A DNA stretch of 54,115 nt from Bacteroidales bacterium (GTDB lineage Bacteria; Bacteroidota; Bacteroidia; Bacteroidales; ML635J-15). Of this stretch, positions 33,720-43,344 are shown piece after piece. Under the pieces are notes generated by a model that saw only the letters and a list, made by a program, of their open reading frames with translations, had not been told where the DNA came from and searched no databases. A program made the translations under genes and the position numbers. The stretch spans positions 1 through 54,115 of the forward strand of contig QKHS01000063.1 in assembly GCA_003249955.1 (NCBI GenBank). Direction: 5' to 3'. The stretch's first letter is position 1; each line of letters begins with the position of its first letter.

Positions 33720-34091
33720 TTATACTGAAAATCTCATTACGATATAGTCATATATTTCATTTAAATCCAGAGGCTTTGTAAAAAAAGCTTCTGCTCCTGC
33801 TTCTACAACTCTTATTTTGCTCTCAGGATTTGCATATGCAGTTTGTGCAACGACGACACAATCAGGGCAAATTTCTTTAATGCGTTTTGTAGATTCTATA
33901 CCATTAAGTAATGGCAATTTTAAATCCATAAGAACCAGATTGGTATCCGGGTTTGCTTCAACAAATTCGATAGCCGACACCCCATTATCTGCAGAATAAG
34001 AATCTATTCCCAGATGCCTGAAATATTCCGACAAAAGTGTCGAATTTGCAATATCATCCTCTACAATCAGCAGTTTTAATTTTCGTTTCAT
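33720..34091 (-). CDS. single-domain response regulator (receiver only)
   Basis: A 123-aa receiver with no output domain. Acidic pocket VEDD at residues 10-13, phospho-acceptor Asp56 in LMDLKLP, conserved Thr/Ala in AQTAYA and Lys in FFTKPLDL. Such stand-alone receivers act as phosphorelay intermediates or bind a target when phosphorylated. It lies divergently 260 bases from the eight-PAS hybrid kinase. Its sequence is close in pattern to the receivers fused to the neighbouring hybrid kinases (LMDxKxPxxNGxxxxKRI). It may be a shared phosphate acceptor for the cluster, but which kinase serves it is not shown. Confidence 0.9.
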   Translation of the reverse strand: MKRKLKLLIVEDDIANSTLLSEYFRHLGIDSYSADNGVSAIEFVEANPDTNLVLMDLKLPLLNGIESTKRIKEICPDCVVVAQTAYANPESKIRVVEAGAEAFFTKPLDLNEIYDYIVMRFSV

Positions 34092-34351
34092 TTCTTCATT
34101 ATCATAATTCCGAATTGCATAACAAATTTACAACTATTTTATTGCTTATACAAAATTAATTTTTACGTGTAAAAACGAACAATAACAAAAAAACAGTAAT
34201 AGTATTTTATTAATATTTAATATTCCTGCATAAAATCATTCATTTAAATAATATAGAAAGTAAACAATAATATTATTAATATGTTGAATAATAACCAAAC
34301 ATTATTTTCATTAATTTTACATAATTATATGATTTATTCAAACCTGAGCTT

Positions 34352-37300
34352 ATGAAAAACATTCCCAAACATAACGCAAAGCTATTTGAATTGTTTGAAA
34401 ACTTTTCGGACCAGCTATTAATAATTGCTGATTCTGATTGTTTTATTATGGATATAAGTTCAAATTGCAGCCATGTTCTGGGTATTACAAAAGAAAAATT
34501 AATCGGAAAAAATTTAAAGACATTAATCCATATTGACGATATTCCTGTTTTTGAAAAAACAATCGGTTTTATTTTTACAGAAAGTACGAATCAGATTGTG
34601 TCAGTAAGAATTAAATGTGCTATAACCCAAAACTGCTTATACAGTTTTAGGATAATAAAATCGGGAGATTTAATCAAATTTATTGCCGGTAAAACCGATG
34701 AAACTTCAGTGATAAGGCATCCTGTTGAAATAAAAGACACAAATTTAAAATATCTCAGCAGTCAGCCTGACGAAATAAAATCTGTTTACAGAAGCATTAT
34801 TGACTACTCAAATGACGGGGTTATTTACATAGATAAGTCAGGATCAATAGTTACATGGAATAAAACCTGTGAAAAGTTGTTCGGAGCAGATGCTTCTGAA
34901 GCTATAGGACAAGCAGGCAGTAAATTCAGCAGCATGACTTTCGACACAGGGGGAAATCCTTTAAACGCTGCAGATCATCCGTTTACTGCCAGTTTAAGTA
35001 CAGGAGAGAACTGTAAAAATACAATATTAAAAGTCGTAAGAAAAGATAACAACATTTCATGGATAACAGTAAATGCTACTCCGCTGTTTTTACATAATGA
35101 AACGTCTCCTGATGCTGTTATTGTTATTATTACAGATATTACAGAATTATATGAACTTACAGAAAGGCTAAAAAAATCGGAAAAGCTATACAAACTGGTT
35201 GCGGATAAAACTACTGATGTAATATGGTTAATGGATTTAAACGGCAATAGTCTTTTTGTATCGTCCTCGGTTGAAAAATTCACAGGTTTTTCTATTGAAG
35301 AATATCTGAAGCAAAGCATTGAAACAAGATTTACCAAAGAATCGGCAAAAACAGCCAGAGAAATTTTCAATAAAAGAATTGATGATTATTACATTAAAGG
35401 AGATCTGCCTGATAATTTTGTCGAAAAAATACAGTTGGAGTACAAATGTAAAGACGGCTCTTCCAAATGGGGACAGGTTATAATTACTCCATACTTTGAC
35501 GACAACGGGAACCTTGCCGGTATCCACGGGGTTACCAGAGATATTTCCGACGAAATAAAATTCAGGTATGCATATATGCAAAAAGAAGAGCAATATGCCA
35601 GATTGTTTGAAACAATGCATCAGGGGTTTGCTTTACACAAAATTATATGTGACGAAAACAACAATCCTGTTGACTATACCTTTTTAGATGTAAACCCGGC
35701 TTTCGAAAAAATAACAGGATTAAAGAAGGCAGACATTATCGGACGTAATGTTCTTGACATTTTACCGAAAACAGAAAGTATATGGATTGAAAATTACGGC
35801 AAAGTCGCTCTTGGTGGCGAGACTCTGGATTTTGAAAATTTTGCATCAGAAATGAACAAATATTTTAATGTGGTTGCTTATTGTCCTGAACCAGAACATT
35901 TTGCAACAATTATTTCTGACATCACTGAAAAAAAACAAAACGAACTTAATCTTATAAAATTATCTCAGGCTGTTGAACAAAATCCTTCAACAATTGTCAT
36001 AACAGACATTAATGGTAATATTGAGTATGCAAACCAGCAATTTACAAAACTTACCGGATACAGCATTGAAGAAGCGTTACATAAAACCCCCGGAATTATT
36101 AAATCGGGCGAAACGCCACCGGATGTTTACAAAGATTTATGGAAAACTATCAAATCCGGGAAAATATGGCATGGGGAATTAAAAAACAAAAAGAAAAACG
36201 GAGAATTTTATTGGGAAAATGCTATTATTTCTCCTGTCTTTAACAACAATGGCAAGATTATAAATTTTCTTGCCATAAAACAGGATATTACCGAAAAAAT
36301 AAAATTTAAGGAAACTATAAAGATACAGGAAAATCAATACAGGTATCTCCTTGAAAATCTGCCAAACATTGTTCTTATTCATCAAAACGGCGAAATAGTA
36401 TTTGCAAATAATTATGCAGCAAAAGAAACTAAATTAAGCATAAATGAAATTACCGGTAAAAAACTGATTGATTTTGTACATCCGGATTATAAAGAAACTG
36501 TGGCTAAAAACATTCAACTAAGGAATGAAGGTATAAGCATTGAAAATTACGAAATAAAAGTTGTCATTAACGGAAACACTCTGGATGTTTATTTATATCT
36601 GCACGAACTTCTGTACAACGGTAAGAATTCTGTAATGATTATTATTATTGATATTACAGAAAGGAAAAAACATGAACTTGAACTTGAAGAAAGCGAGCAA
36701 AAGTTTAAAATACTTGCAGAATCTTCTCAATTCGGAATATTCATGTATTCAGATGACAAATGGATTTATGCAAATCCTGCTGCAGAAAGAATAACCGGAT
36801 TCAGCTATGATGAGCTAATGACCATGAATTTATGTGATAATATTCATGATGATTACAAAAAAATTGTAAAATCCCGTGCAATAAGCCGTTTAAAAGGAGA
36901 AGATAACAACAGGAATAATTATGAGGTGAAAATAATCACTAAAACCGGAGAAATTAAATGGTGTTTGTTAAGTTCTGCTCTTATAAAATACAAAGGGATT
37001 CCATCCGGGCTTTTATCTGTTGCCGACATAAGCGACCTTAAGAAAGTAGAAAACGAACTTAAAATAAGTGAAGAGAAATACCGGAATCTGGCTGAAAATT
37101 CGAGTGACATTACCTGGGCATTAGATACAAATTTCAATTTTACCTATGTCAGTACCGGGGACAGACAAATGAGAGGTTTCTCTGACAACGAAATGATAGG
37201 AAAATCATTTTGGGAAATACTTAAGCCAGAAGGTGTAGAGTTAGTGAAACATGGAAATTCAAAAAGACAGAAAAAAGAGGATTCATGGAAAAAACCAGGA

Positions 37301-38581
37301 ACTTATTTGTATGAACTTGAACAAATTTGCAAAGACGGGAGCTGGATATGGACAGAGATAAATATAACTCCTTTCCGCAACGAAAACGGGGAACTTGCCG
37401 GCTATCACGGAATGACAAGAAATATCAGTGAAAGGAAAAAAACAGAAGCAGCCTTAAAACGTAGCGATGAATTAAAAACCGAATTCTTAAATAACATATC
37501 ACATGAAATAAGAACTCCCTTAAACGGGATTTTAGGATTTGCCAACCTGATAATAAATTCCGGAGTATCGGATAAACTCAAGAACAAATACTACGAACTT
37601 ATGCGCAGCAGTAGTAAAAGATTGTTAAACACCATTGAAGATTACATGGATATAGCTCTTCTGGTTTCGGACAACTTAAAAATCAGTTTTACAGAATTCG
37701 GATTAATCGGGCATCTGTCATCAATATATAATGAGTTTTTTAATCTGTCTCTTCAAAAGAAATTATTTTTTAATTTCATTTATCCTAATGAATATAGTGA
37801 ACTATATATTATTACCGATCCCGAATTAATAAAAAAAGTGATGTTCCAATTGCTATCCAATGCTTTTAAGTTTACAGAAACCGGCAAAATTGAATTCGGG
37901 TTTTCTGTAGATGGGGAAAATATAAAGTTTTTTGTCAAAGATTCCGGTTCCGGAATAAAACCGGAAACTCAAAGTAAAATATTTGATTATTTTTATAAAA
38001 CAGATTTCCATCACGATAAAACAAATGATGGCAGCGGATTAGGATTGTCAATAGTAAAGGGAATTATTGAAGCTTTATCGGGCAAAATATTTGTAAAATC
38101 AGATATTGGGACAGGTACAGAAATCTCTTTTACAATTCCTGCGGGAAAAATCAAAATGGAAAAAGAAAAACAACATAAGCTTATTATTAATGCTGTTACC
38201 GACAAATCAAAAAAAATACTTATCGCAGAAGATGATGACACAAATTATCTTTATCTGGAAAATCTGCTGAGAACAAATTCTTTCACAAATACCTTAAGAG
38301 CATATAACGGAGCTGAAGCTGCAGAAATGTGCAAAAATGATCCTGAAATTGCTATAGTTCTTATGGACATTAAAATGCCCGTAATGAATGGCGTTGATGC
38401 CACAAAAATCATAAAGAAAATCAGAAATGATTTACCCGTTATTGCAACAACAGCATATGCTATGAAAGATGAAAAAGATTCAATTATGAGCGAAGATTTT
38501 GATGATTATATCTCAAAACCTTATCACGTAAATGATTTATTAAAGGTATTAAGTAAATATCTGCCGGAACCTAAAGCCTGA
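34352..38581 (+). CDS. eight-PAS hybrid sensor histidine kinase with C-terminal receiver
   Basis: A 1409-aa cytosolic kinase, no membrane helix. By inspection there are eight PAS units at about residues 10-115, 140-268, 275-402, 410-528, 535-650, 660-772, 780-897 and 905-1030, most ending in DIT/DIS-E type PAC motifs. HisKA follows with His1051 in NNISHEIRTPLNG, then HATPase_c with LLSNAFKF, DSGSGI and GSGLGLSI. The receiver (about 1285-1405) has acidic pocket AEDDD, Asp1339 in LMDIKMP and Lys in ISKPY. PAS domains sense small ligands, redox state or light; several copies suggest multi-signal input. It is divergent to the lone receiver and convergent to the cyclophilin gene, sixteen bases away. 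Confidence 0.93.
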   Translation: MKNIPKHNAKLFELFENFSDQLLIIADSDCFIMDISSNCSHVLGITKEKLIGKNLKTLIHIDDIPVFEKTIGFIFTESTNQIVSVRIKCAITQNCLYSFRIIKSGDLIKFIAGKTDETSVIRHPVEIKDTNLKYLSSQPDEIKSVYRSIIDYSNDGVIYIDKSGSIVTWNKTCEKLFGADASEAIGQAGSKFSSMTFDTGGNPLNAADHPFTASLSTGENCKNTILKVVRKDNNISWITVNATPLFLHNETSPDAVIVIITDITELYELTERLKKSEKLYKLVADKTTDVIWLMDLNGNSLFVSSSVEKFTGFSIEEYLKQSIETRFTKESAKTAREIFNKRIDDYYIKGDLPDNFVEKIQLEYKCKDGSSKWGQVIITPYFDDNGNLAGIHGVTRDISDEIKFRYAYMQKEEQYARLFETMHQGFALHKIICDENNNPVDYTFLDVNPAFEKITGLKKADIIGRNVLDILPKTESIWIENYGKVALGGETLDFENFASEMNKYFNVVAYCPEPEHFATIISDITEKKQNELNLIKLSQAVEQNPSTIVITDINGNIEYANQQFTKLTGYSIEEALHKTPGIIKSGETPPDVYKDLWKTIKSGKIWHGELKNKKKNGEFYWENAIISPVFNNNGKIINFLAIKQDITEKIKFKETIKIQENQYRYLLENLPNIVLIHQNGEIVFANNYAAKETKLSINEITGKKLIDFVHPDYKETVAKNIQLRNEGISIENYEIKVVINGNTLDVYLYLHELLYNGKNSVMIIIIDITERKKHELELEESEQKFKILAESSQFGIFMYSDDKWIYANPAAERITGFSYDELMTMNLCDNIHDDYKKIVKSRAISRLKGEDNNRNNYEVKIITKTGEIKWCLLSSALIKYKGIPSGLLSVADISDLKKVENELKISEEKYRNLAENSSDITWALDTNFNFTYVSTGDRQMRGFSDNEMIGKSFWEILKPEGVELVKHGNSKRQKKEDSWKKPGTYLYELEQICKDGSWIWTEINITPFRNENGELAGYHGMTRNISERKKTEAALKRSDELKTEFLNNISHEIRTPLNGILGFANLIINSGVSDKLKNKYYELMRSSSKRLLNTIEDYMDIALLVSDNLKISFTEFGLIGHLSSIYNEFFNLSLQKKLFFNFIYPNEYSELYIITDPELIKKVMFQLLSNAFKFTETGKIEFGFSVDGENIKFFVKDSGSGIKPETQSKIFDYFYKTDFHHDKTNDGSGLGLSIVKGIIEALSGKIFVKSDIGTGTEISFTIPAGKIKMEKEKQHKLIINAVTDKSKKILIAEDDDTNYLYLENLLRTNSFTNTLRAYNGAEAAEMCKNDPEIAIVLMDIKMPVMNGVDATKIIKKIRNDLPVIATTAYAMKDEKDSIMSEDFDDYISKPYHVNDLLKVLSKYLPEPKA

Positions 38582-38597
38582 TTTGTTAAGAAAACTT

Positions 38598-39056
38598 CTA
38601 CTCTTCAGATATTGTAACAGATTCTATTAAACAACCTGCTTTTATTTTATCTATTACATCAAGACCTTCAGTAACAATACCAAAACATGTATGGTTACGA
38701 TCCAGATGTGCCGTATTTGTTCTGCTGTGACAAATAAAGAATTGTGAGCCTCCGGTATTTCTGCCTGCATGTGCCATTGATAAAACCCCGCGGTCATGGT
38801 ACTGGTTATCTCCTTTAAGTTCACAATCAATTGAATATCCGGGGCCTCCTGTACCAACTCTCGGATCACGCATATCTTTTGAATAAGGACATCCGCCCTG
38901 AACAACAAAATCAGGAATTACACGATGAAATCTCAATCCGTTGTAAAATCCCTGTTCTGCAAGCTTAATAAAATTTTCTACTGTTTTAGGAGCATCTTCA
39001 TGATAAAATTCAACCGTCATCTCTCCTGCTTCTGTTTTAATCTGCGCTTTTTTCAT
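38598..39056 (-). CDS. cyclophilin-type peptidyl-prolyl cis-trans isomerase
   Basis: A 152-aa single-domain cyclophilin that isomerises Xaa-Pro bonds. Motifs: APKTVENFIKLAEQGFYNGLRFHRVIPDFVVQGG (Arg and Phe of the active site in FHRVI), then GVLSMAHAGRNTGGSQFFI, and HLDRNHTCFG. No signal peptide, so it is cytosolic, unlike the parvulin-type foldases upstream. The gene follows SurA-like 39118 by 61 bases on the same strand and may be the last gene of the guaB-foldase operon. Confidence 0.94.
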   Translation of the reverse strand: MKKAQIKTEAGEMTVEFYHEDAPKTVENFIKLAEQGFYNGLRFHRVIPDFVVQGGCPYSKDMRDPRVGTGGPGYSIDCELKGDNQYHDRGVLSMAHAGRNTGGSQFFICHSRTNTAHLDRNHTCFGIVTEGLDVIDKIKAGCLIESVTISEE

Positions 39057-39117
39057 ATCCTTATTATATAGTTTTTCTTAAATTTAGTTATTAAAAAGTT
39101 ATATGCTTATGTATATT

Positions 39118-40470
39118 TTACTTTGTAATTGATTTTTTGTACCAGTCTCCGAATTTGAAATCACAGTTTGAGTATGATTCGTCTATTTTGATGTAAGTAC
39201 TTTCCAGTTTATTATTAATCCACTTTTCAATTACTTTCTGATTTTCTTTCTGCAAAGCATATTGTTGTATTTCCTGGTAATCATCTTTAAGATTGGCAAC
39301 ATGGTCGTCAACTTTCACATCAAGTCTTACAATTTTCATAACTTTTATTCCTTTGGTGTTTGCTGCAAGAAACGGTTTCGAATACTCACCGGGTTTAAGT
39401 CCTGCAACCGCCTTACGGGTATATGGATCTACAAAATCATCACTTAGTTTTGTATTACCATAATACGGGTTCATAACTTTACCGCTATTAAATTTAGAAT
39501 CTCCGTCAGAGTATGTTTTAACAGCCATGTCGAATGTAAGAGAGTCTGTTGCAATAAGATTATATACTTCTTCTGCCTTTGTTTCTGCTGCCTGAATCTG
39601 GTCTATGCTAACAGCGGGAGTAAGAAGAATGTGTCTGAAATTCATCATATTACCTTTTTTCTCAATCAATTGAATAATATGGAATCCGTATTCTGTTTCT
39701 ACCACTCTTGATACGTCTTCAGTACTTGTAAGATTGAATGCGACAGATGCAAACTCCGGTACGAGATCGGTTCTGCTTACAAATCCCAATTCACCACCCT
39801 TGGAAGATGAACCCGGATCTTCTGAATAAAGAATTGCCAGAGTTGCAAAACTCTCTCCATTGAGAATCCTTTCCCTTATTCCGTTTAGTTTCTCTATTGT
39901 AGCATCCTTTTCGGCCTTACCTATAACCGGAGATATCACAATCTCGGACAATTCGTAATATGCTTCAACAAACGGAATACTGTCTTTCGGGATAGATTCA
40001 AAAAAAGTTTTAACTTCGGAAGGGGTTACTTTTACATTTGCAGTAAGAGATGACTGTACTCTTTGTGTGAGGAGTTGTTCTTTAATAATTCCTCTGAAAT
40101 CGCCTTTTATCTCGTTTATCGATTTTCCGTAAAACTCCTCGAGTTTAGATTCTGATCCTAACTGATTGATAAACACTCCCAATCTTCTGTCTAATTCTGT
40201 TTCAACTTCTTTATCCGTTACTACAACACTATCCTTTACAGACTGCAGGTACAACAACTTCTGAAACATCAGTTCTTCAAGAATGTCACATTTTAAGTCT
40301 GAAGCGTCAGGATTGTATCCCTGAGACATAATCTGAATATATTGATTTTCAATATCTGATTTCAGGATTATTTCATTTCCGACAATCGCAATCACCTGAT
40401 CTATAACCTCCTGAGATATTGAAACATAACTGATCAATACCAAAATAAACAATCCCGCTATTTTTTTCAT
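39118..40470 (-). CDS. SurA-like periplasmic peptidyl-prolyl isomerase/chaperone
   Basis: A 450-aa periplasmic foldase for outer-membrane proteins. A signal peptide is followed by a SurA N-terminal domain (VIDQVIAIVGNEIILKSDIENQY). The first parvulin-type rotamase domain is at about residues 170-265 (LSEIVISP, YSEDPGSSSKGGELGFVSRTDLVPEF, GFHIIQLIE). The second begins FRHILLTPAVS and is less typical, lacking a clean catalytic signature. The start is two bases from the preceding lipoprotein gene's stop (TAA then a two-base gap), so the pair is operonic. Its position between foldase genes after guaB is conserved, as I recall, in Bacteroidetes. Confidence 0.88.
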   Translation of the reverse strand: MKKIAGLFILVLISYVSISQEVIDQVIAIVGNEIILKSDIENQYIQIMSQGYNPDASDLKCDILEELMFQKLLYLQSVKDSVVVTDKEVETELDRRLGVFINQLGSESKLEEFYGKSINEIKGDFRGIIKEQLLTQRVQSSLTANVKVTPSEVKTFFESIPKDSIPFVEAYYELSEIVISPVIGKAEKDATIEKLNGIRERILNGESFATLAILYSEDPGSSSKGGELGFVSRTDLVPEFASVAFNLTSTEDVSRVVETEYGFHIIQLIEKKGNMMNFRHILLTPAVSIDQIQAAETKAEEVYNLIATDSLTFDMAVKTYSDGDSKFNSGKVMNPYYGNTKLSDDFVDPYTRKAVAGLKPGEYSKPFLAANTKGIKVMKIVRLDVKVDDHVANLKDDYQEIQQYALQKENQKVIEKWINNKLESTYIKIDESYSNCDFKFGDWYKKSITK

Positions 40471-40472
40471 TA

Positions 40473-41345
40473 TTATTTATTAATTATTACTGTACCTGAA
40501 TTAATTGCTTTTGCCATAAGGTCTTTTTTTGCCTTAATAAGCATCTCTTCTTTTCTCTTGTTAATTATAATCTGAGTAATATCCGGAGTGGCCATTTCTA
40601 TGGGCAAATAATCACCTTTCATCCTGTAGTCATCTATTTTAACAAGATATCTTAAATCACCATTAATATAATCCAACACATCACGGCTGCCCAGTTCTGA
40701 CTCGGAAAACTCGCCTGAATAATTTATTATATCCAGAAAGTTACGTATATCTGTCCATTCTTCAATAAAATAAACTTTGCGACCGGTTCCTATGCAATAA
40801 TCCTTAAGGAATTTTTTATCGTCCGGCCCGCTGTTACGCATTTTTTCCCACTCGTCAGAATATGTAGTAACCTTTGCATCCATTGTCATATAGTGCGCTT
40901 TTACATAAGATGTTGCTAAAACGTAATCAGTAAGATGTTTATTATAGTACGCTTCAATTTCTTCCTGTGTCACTTCTGTTTTTATACCGGCATAAACAAC
41001 CCTTTCCCTGTAATAATGCAGGTAAAGCTCCTGCCTGTACTCATTGACTTTTTTAACAATCAAAGAAGTATCGGTAAGCACAGACTTTGCTTCAGCATAT
41101 AACAGTTTTTCTGCAACCCAGTTTTCTACATACTCATTAACAAAAGCAATACTATCTTCCGGATTTTCAAAATCGGGAATAATTTTAATTACATCCTGAA
41201 GATAAAGTTTATCGTTATCAACAACAGCCAGCACATCCTTCTCTGCAACCTTTTCTTTTCCATTACTACAGGAAAGTACAAATCCTGCAATCATCAGGAC
41301 AAGCAAAATGACTGCAGGGATTTTCAAGACATTATTATATTTCAT
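40473..41345 (-). CDS. SurA-N-like lipoprotein without a PPIase domain
   Basis: A 290-aa lipoprotein: signal with lipobox FVLSC at Cys26. The next ~110 residues look like the SurA N-terminal chaperone region (VLAVVDNDKLYLQDVIKIIP, then FVNEYVENWVAEKLLYAEA). A middle domain contains the TSYVKAHYMTM strand at the place where rotamase domains start, but the GGxLG and GFHxI-type motifs are missing, so isomerase activity is unlikely. It probably works as a membrane-anchored chaperone with the neighbouring PPIases. Nine bases follow the stop of the 652-aa gene and two precede the SurA-like gene. Confidence 0.75.
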   Translation of the reverse strand: MKYNNVLKIPAVILLVLMIAGFVLSCSNGKEKVAEKDVLAVVDNDKLYLQDVIKIIPDFENPEDSIAFVNEYVENWVAEKLLYAEAKSVLTDTSLIVKKVNEYRQELYLHYYRERVVYAGIKTEVTQEEIEAYYNKHLTDYVLATSYVKAHYMTMDAKVTTYSDEWEKMRNSGPDDKKFLKDYCIGTGRKVYFIEEWTDIRNFLDIINYSGEFSESELGSRDVLDYINGDLRYLVKIDDYRMKGDYLPIEMATPDITQIIINKRKEEMLIKAKKDLMAKAINSGTVIINK

Positions 41346-41354
41346 TAATTCTAA

Positions 41355-43313
41355 TTAGTTGGATATACTTTTTAATACATCATCATGAATAACTACCTTA
41401 TATTTTGAATGGAGTTGTTTAAGCCATTCTTTTTCAAGATAGTTCTGGTAGTCTGCTGTTATAAGGCCTCTTGCTTCATTAAGAGTTTTAACCTCCGGTC
41501 CGCGAACTTTAATAACAGTTACCGTATTATTCTCTGCATCGGTAACAACTTTAACCATACCGGCAGTTTCGGTAATTTCATTATCTTTAATTACCTTATC
41601 AACCATAGGTTTAACGCCTTTTTCACAAAGTTCGGATTCTTTGATCACAACTGCTGCAGAATCTTTTTTATTTATTTTGGCAAAGACTTTATCTTCAGGA
41701 ACATTTTTAAGGAAGCTTTTATTTACAGACTTGCTTACAGCGGCATCTTTACACTGATAAACTTTAACATCGTATCTGTATGCCCACATGTAATTGTTTT
41801 TATTTTCATTATAAAAATTCTCCAATCCTACAGTATCTGTAATTGCTTTTGACCATACGGTTTTATCTGTTAATTCAAATAACAATATACCGTCATGATA
41901 TTCTTTAATCAGATAACGGAATGCAGGATATTTGTCTTCCAGAATTTCTTCTTCATACATAATGATCATTTTCTGGACAAAACTTTTATAACTTGCATCA
42001 ACGAACACATTAATGTTTTGTGCACTTTGTTTGCGGTTAAACTTCGTCAGATAATCAGCAAAATCTTTTTGAGTATAAACTCTGTCTTTAAAACTCAATA
42101 ATGGTTTTGACAAATCTGTTCCTTCATCAATTTTCCATGACCCTTCAAAAATAGAGTCTGTTACTATTTTATAAAAATCCTCAGCATTTTTTTCGTAGGT
42201 TTTTACATTATATTCAGCCATAAGTGTCTGAATAATAGCCTCTCTGCTCTTGGATGTACGTGCTGTATTAGAAATCTTTGATTTAATTTCGCCTTTAACT
42301 TCTTCGAAAGGTTTTACAGGTTCAATTTCGATAAGTTTTATAATGTGATATCCGTAATTTGTTTTTAAAACAGGCGATACATCTCCAACGTTTTTGAGTG
42401 CAAACACAGCATCTTCAAACTCCTTAATCATTTTACCACCAACGCTTACCCATCCGATAATACCGCCATCTGTTGCAGTACGGCGATCTTCACTATATTC
42501 TTCTGCTAATTTGGCAAAATCCTCACCTGCTTTTACTCTTTCGAGCAATTCGTTAATAGTTGTCTGAGCTTTTTTGTCAAGGGCAGATCCTGAATCCTTA
42601 GGTACTACCATCATTATGTGAGCAACTTTGTATTTCCCTTTTGCCGGACGTTTATCGTTTACCTTTAAAATATGATATCCGAAACGTGTTCTGAACGGTT
42701 TTGAGTATTGTCCTACCGGAGTGTTGTACATAACAGTTTCAAATTCATAAACCAAACCGAATACTGTGCGATAACCAAGATCTCCGTCATTCATAGCAAC
42801 AGATTCATCCTGTGAATATTCTTTTGCAAGTTTTACAAAATCTCCGCCTTTTTGGAGCTTTGCATAAACTTCATTGATTTTATTCCATGCTTTAAGACTG
42901 TCTTCAGGACTTGCTGACGGATCTGCTTTTATAAGAATATGCGAAACTTCCACATCATATTTCATCCTCTCATAAGCTTCCTCAACTAATTCTTCTTCAA
43001 CCTTCTTATCGGTGAGATAAGGTTGTGCAAGCTGTGATCTGTATCCTGATAATTCCTGCAGAAAAGAAGGCATCGTGTCGAGTCCCTGAACCTGAGCTTC
43101 GTGTACCTTAAGCTTAAAGTTAACAAAAAGATCCATATATTCGTTCATAGCCGAATATGTCATGGCATCAACATTAGTGTTATTCTTTTTATAAATATGC
43201 AAAAATTCATCGGCAGAAATCTTCTCATCATCAATCTCCAACAGTATCTTTTCCTGCGCAAAAGTTGAAAATGCAATGCATATTGCAAAAAATAAAACAA
43301 ATAGTTTTTTCAT
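41355..43313 (-). CDS. two-rotamase periplasmic peptidyl-prolyl isomerase (PpiC/SurA type)
   Basis: A 652-aa exported foldase. The signal peptide ends near FSTFAQ. A SurA-N-like helical segment (residues 20-110) is followed by two parvulin domains. The first (about 118-225) has EVSHILIKAD, LGYRTVFGLVYEFE and GYHILKVND. The second (about 228-335) has KVAHIMMVVPKD, GGIIGWVSVGGKMIKEFE and GYHIIKLIE. About 310 further residues form an unrecognised C-terminal region with several acidic-aromatic strands, ending YKVVIHDDVLKSISN. It likely helps fold outer-membrane proteins or T9SS cargo. It starts 31 bases after the guaB stop codon. Confidence 0.88.
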   Translation of the reverse strand: MKKLFVLFFAICIAFSTFAQEKILLEIDDEKISADEFLHIYKKNNTNVDAMTYSAMNEYMDLFVNFKLKVHEAQVQGLDTMPSFLQELSGYRSQLAQPYLTDKKVEEELVEEAYERMKYDVEVSHILIKADPSASPEDSLKAWNKINEVYAKLQKGGDFVKLAKEYSQDESVAMNDGDLGYRTVFGLVYEFETVMYNTPVGQYSKPFRTRFGYHILKVNDKRPAKGKYKVAHIMMVVPKDSGSALDKKAQTTINELLERVKAGEDFAKLAEEYSEDRRTATDGGIIGWVSVGGKMIKEFEDAVFALKNVGDVSPVLKTNYGYHIIKLIEIEPVKPFEEVKGEIKSKISNTARTSKSREAIIQTLMAEYNVKTYEKNAEDFYKIVTDSIFEGSWKIDEGTDLSKPLLSFKDRVYTQKDFADYLTKFNRKQSAQNINVFVDASYKSFVQKMIIMYEEEILEDKYPAFRYLIKEYHDGILLFELTDKTVWSKAITDTVGLENFYNENKNNYMWAYRYDVKVYQCKDAAVSKSVNKSFLKNVPEDKVFAKINKKDSAAVVIKESELCEKGVKPMVDKVIKDNEITETAGMVKVVTDAENNTVTVIKVRGPEVKTLNEARGLITADYQNYLEKEWLKQLHSKYKVVIHDDVLKSISN

Positions 43314-43344
43314 ATCACTGTTATTTTAAAAGTTAAAAATTTCA

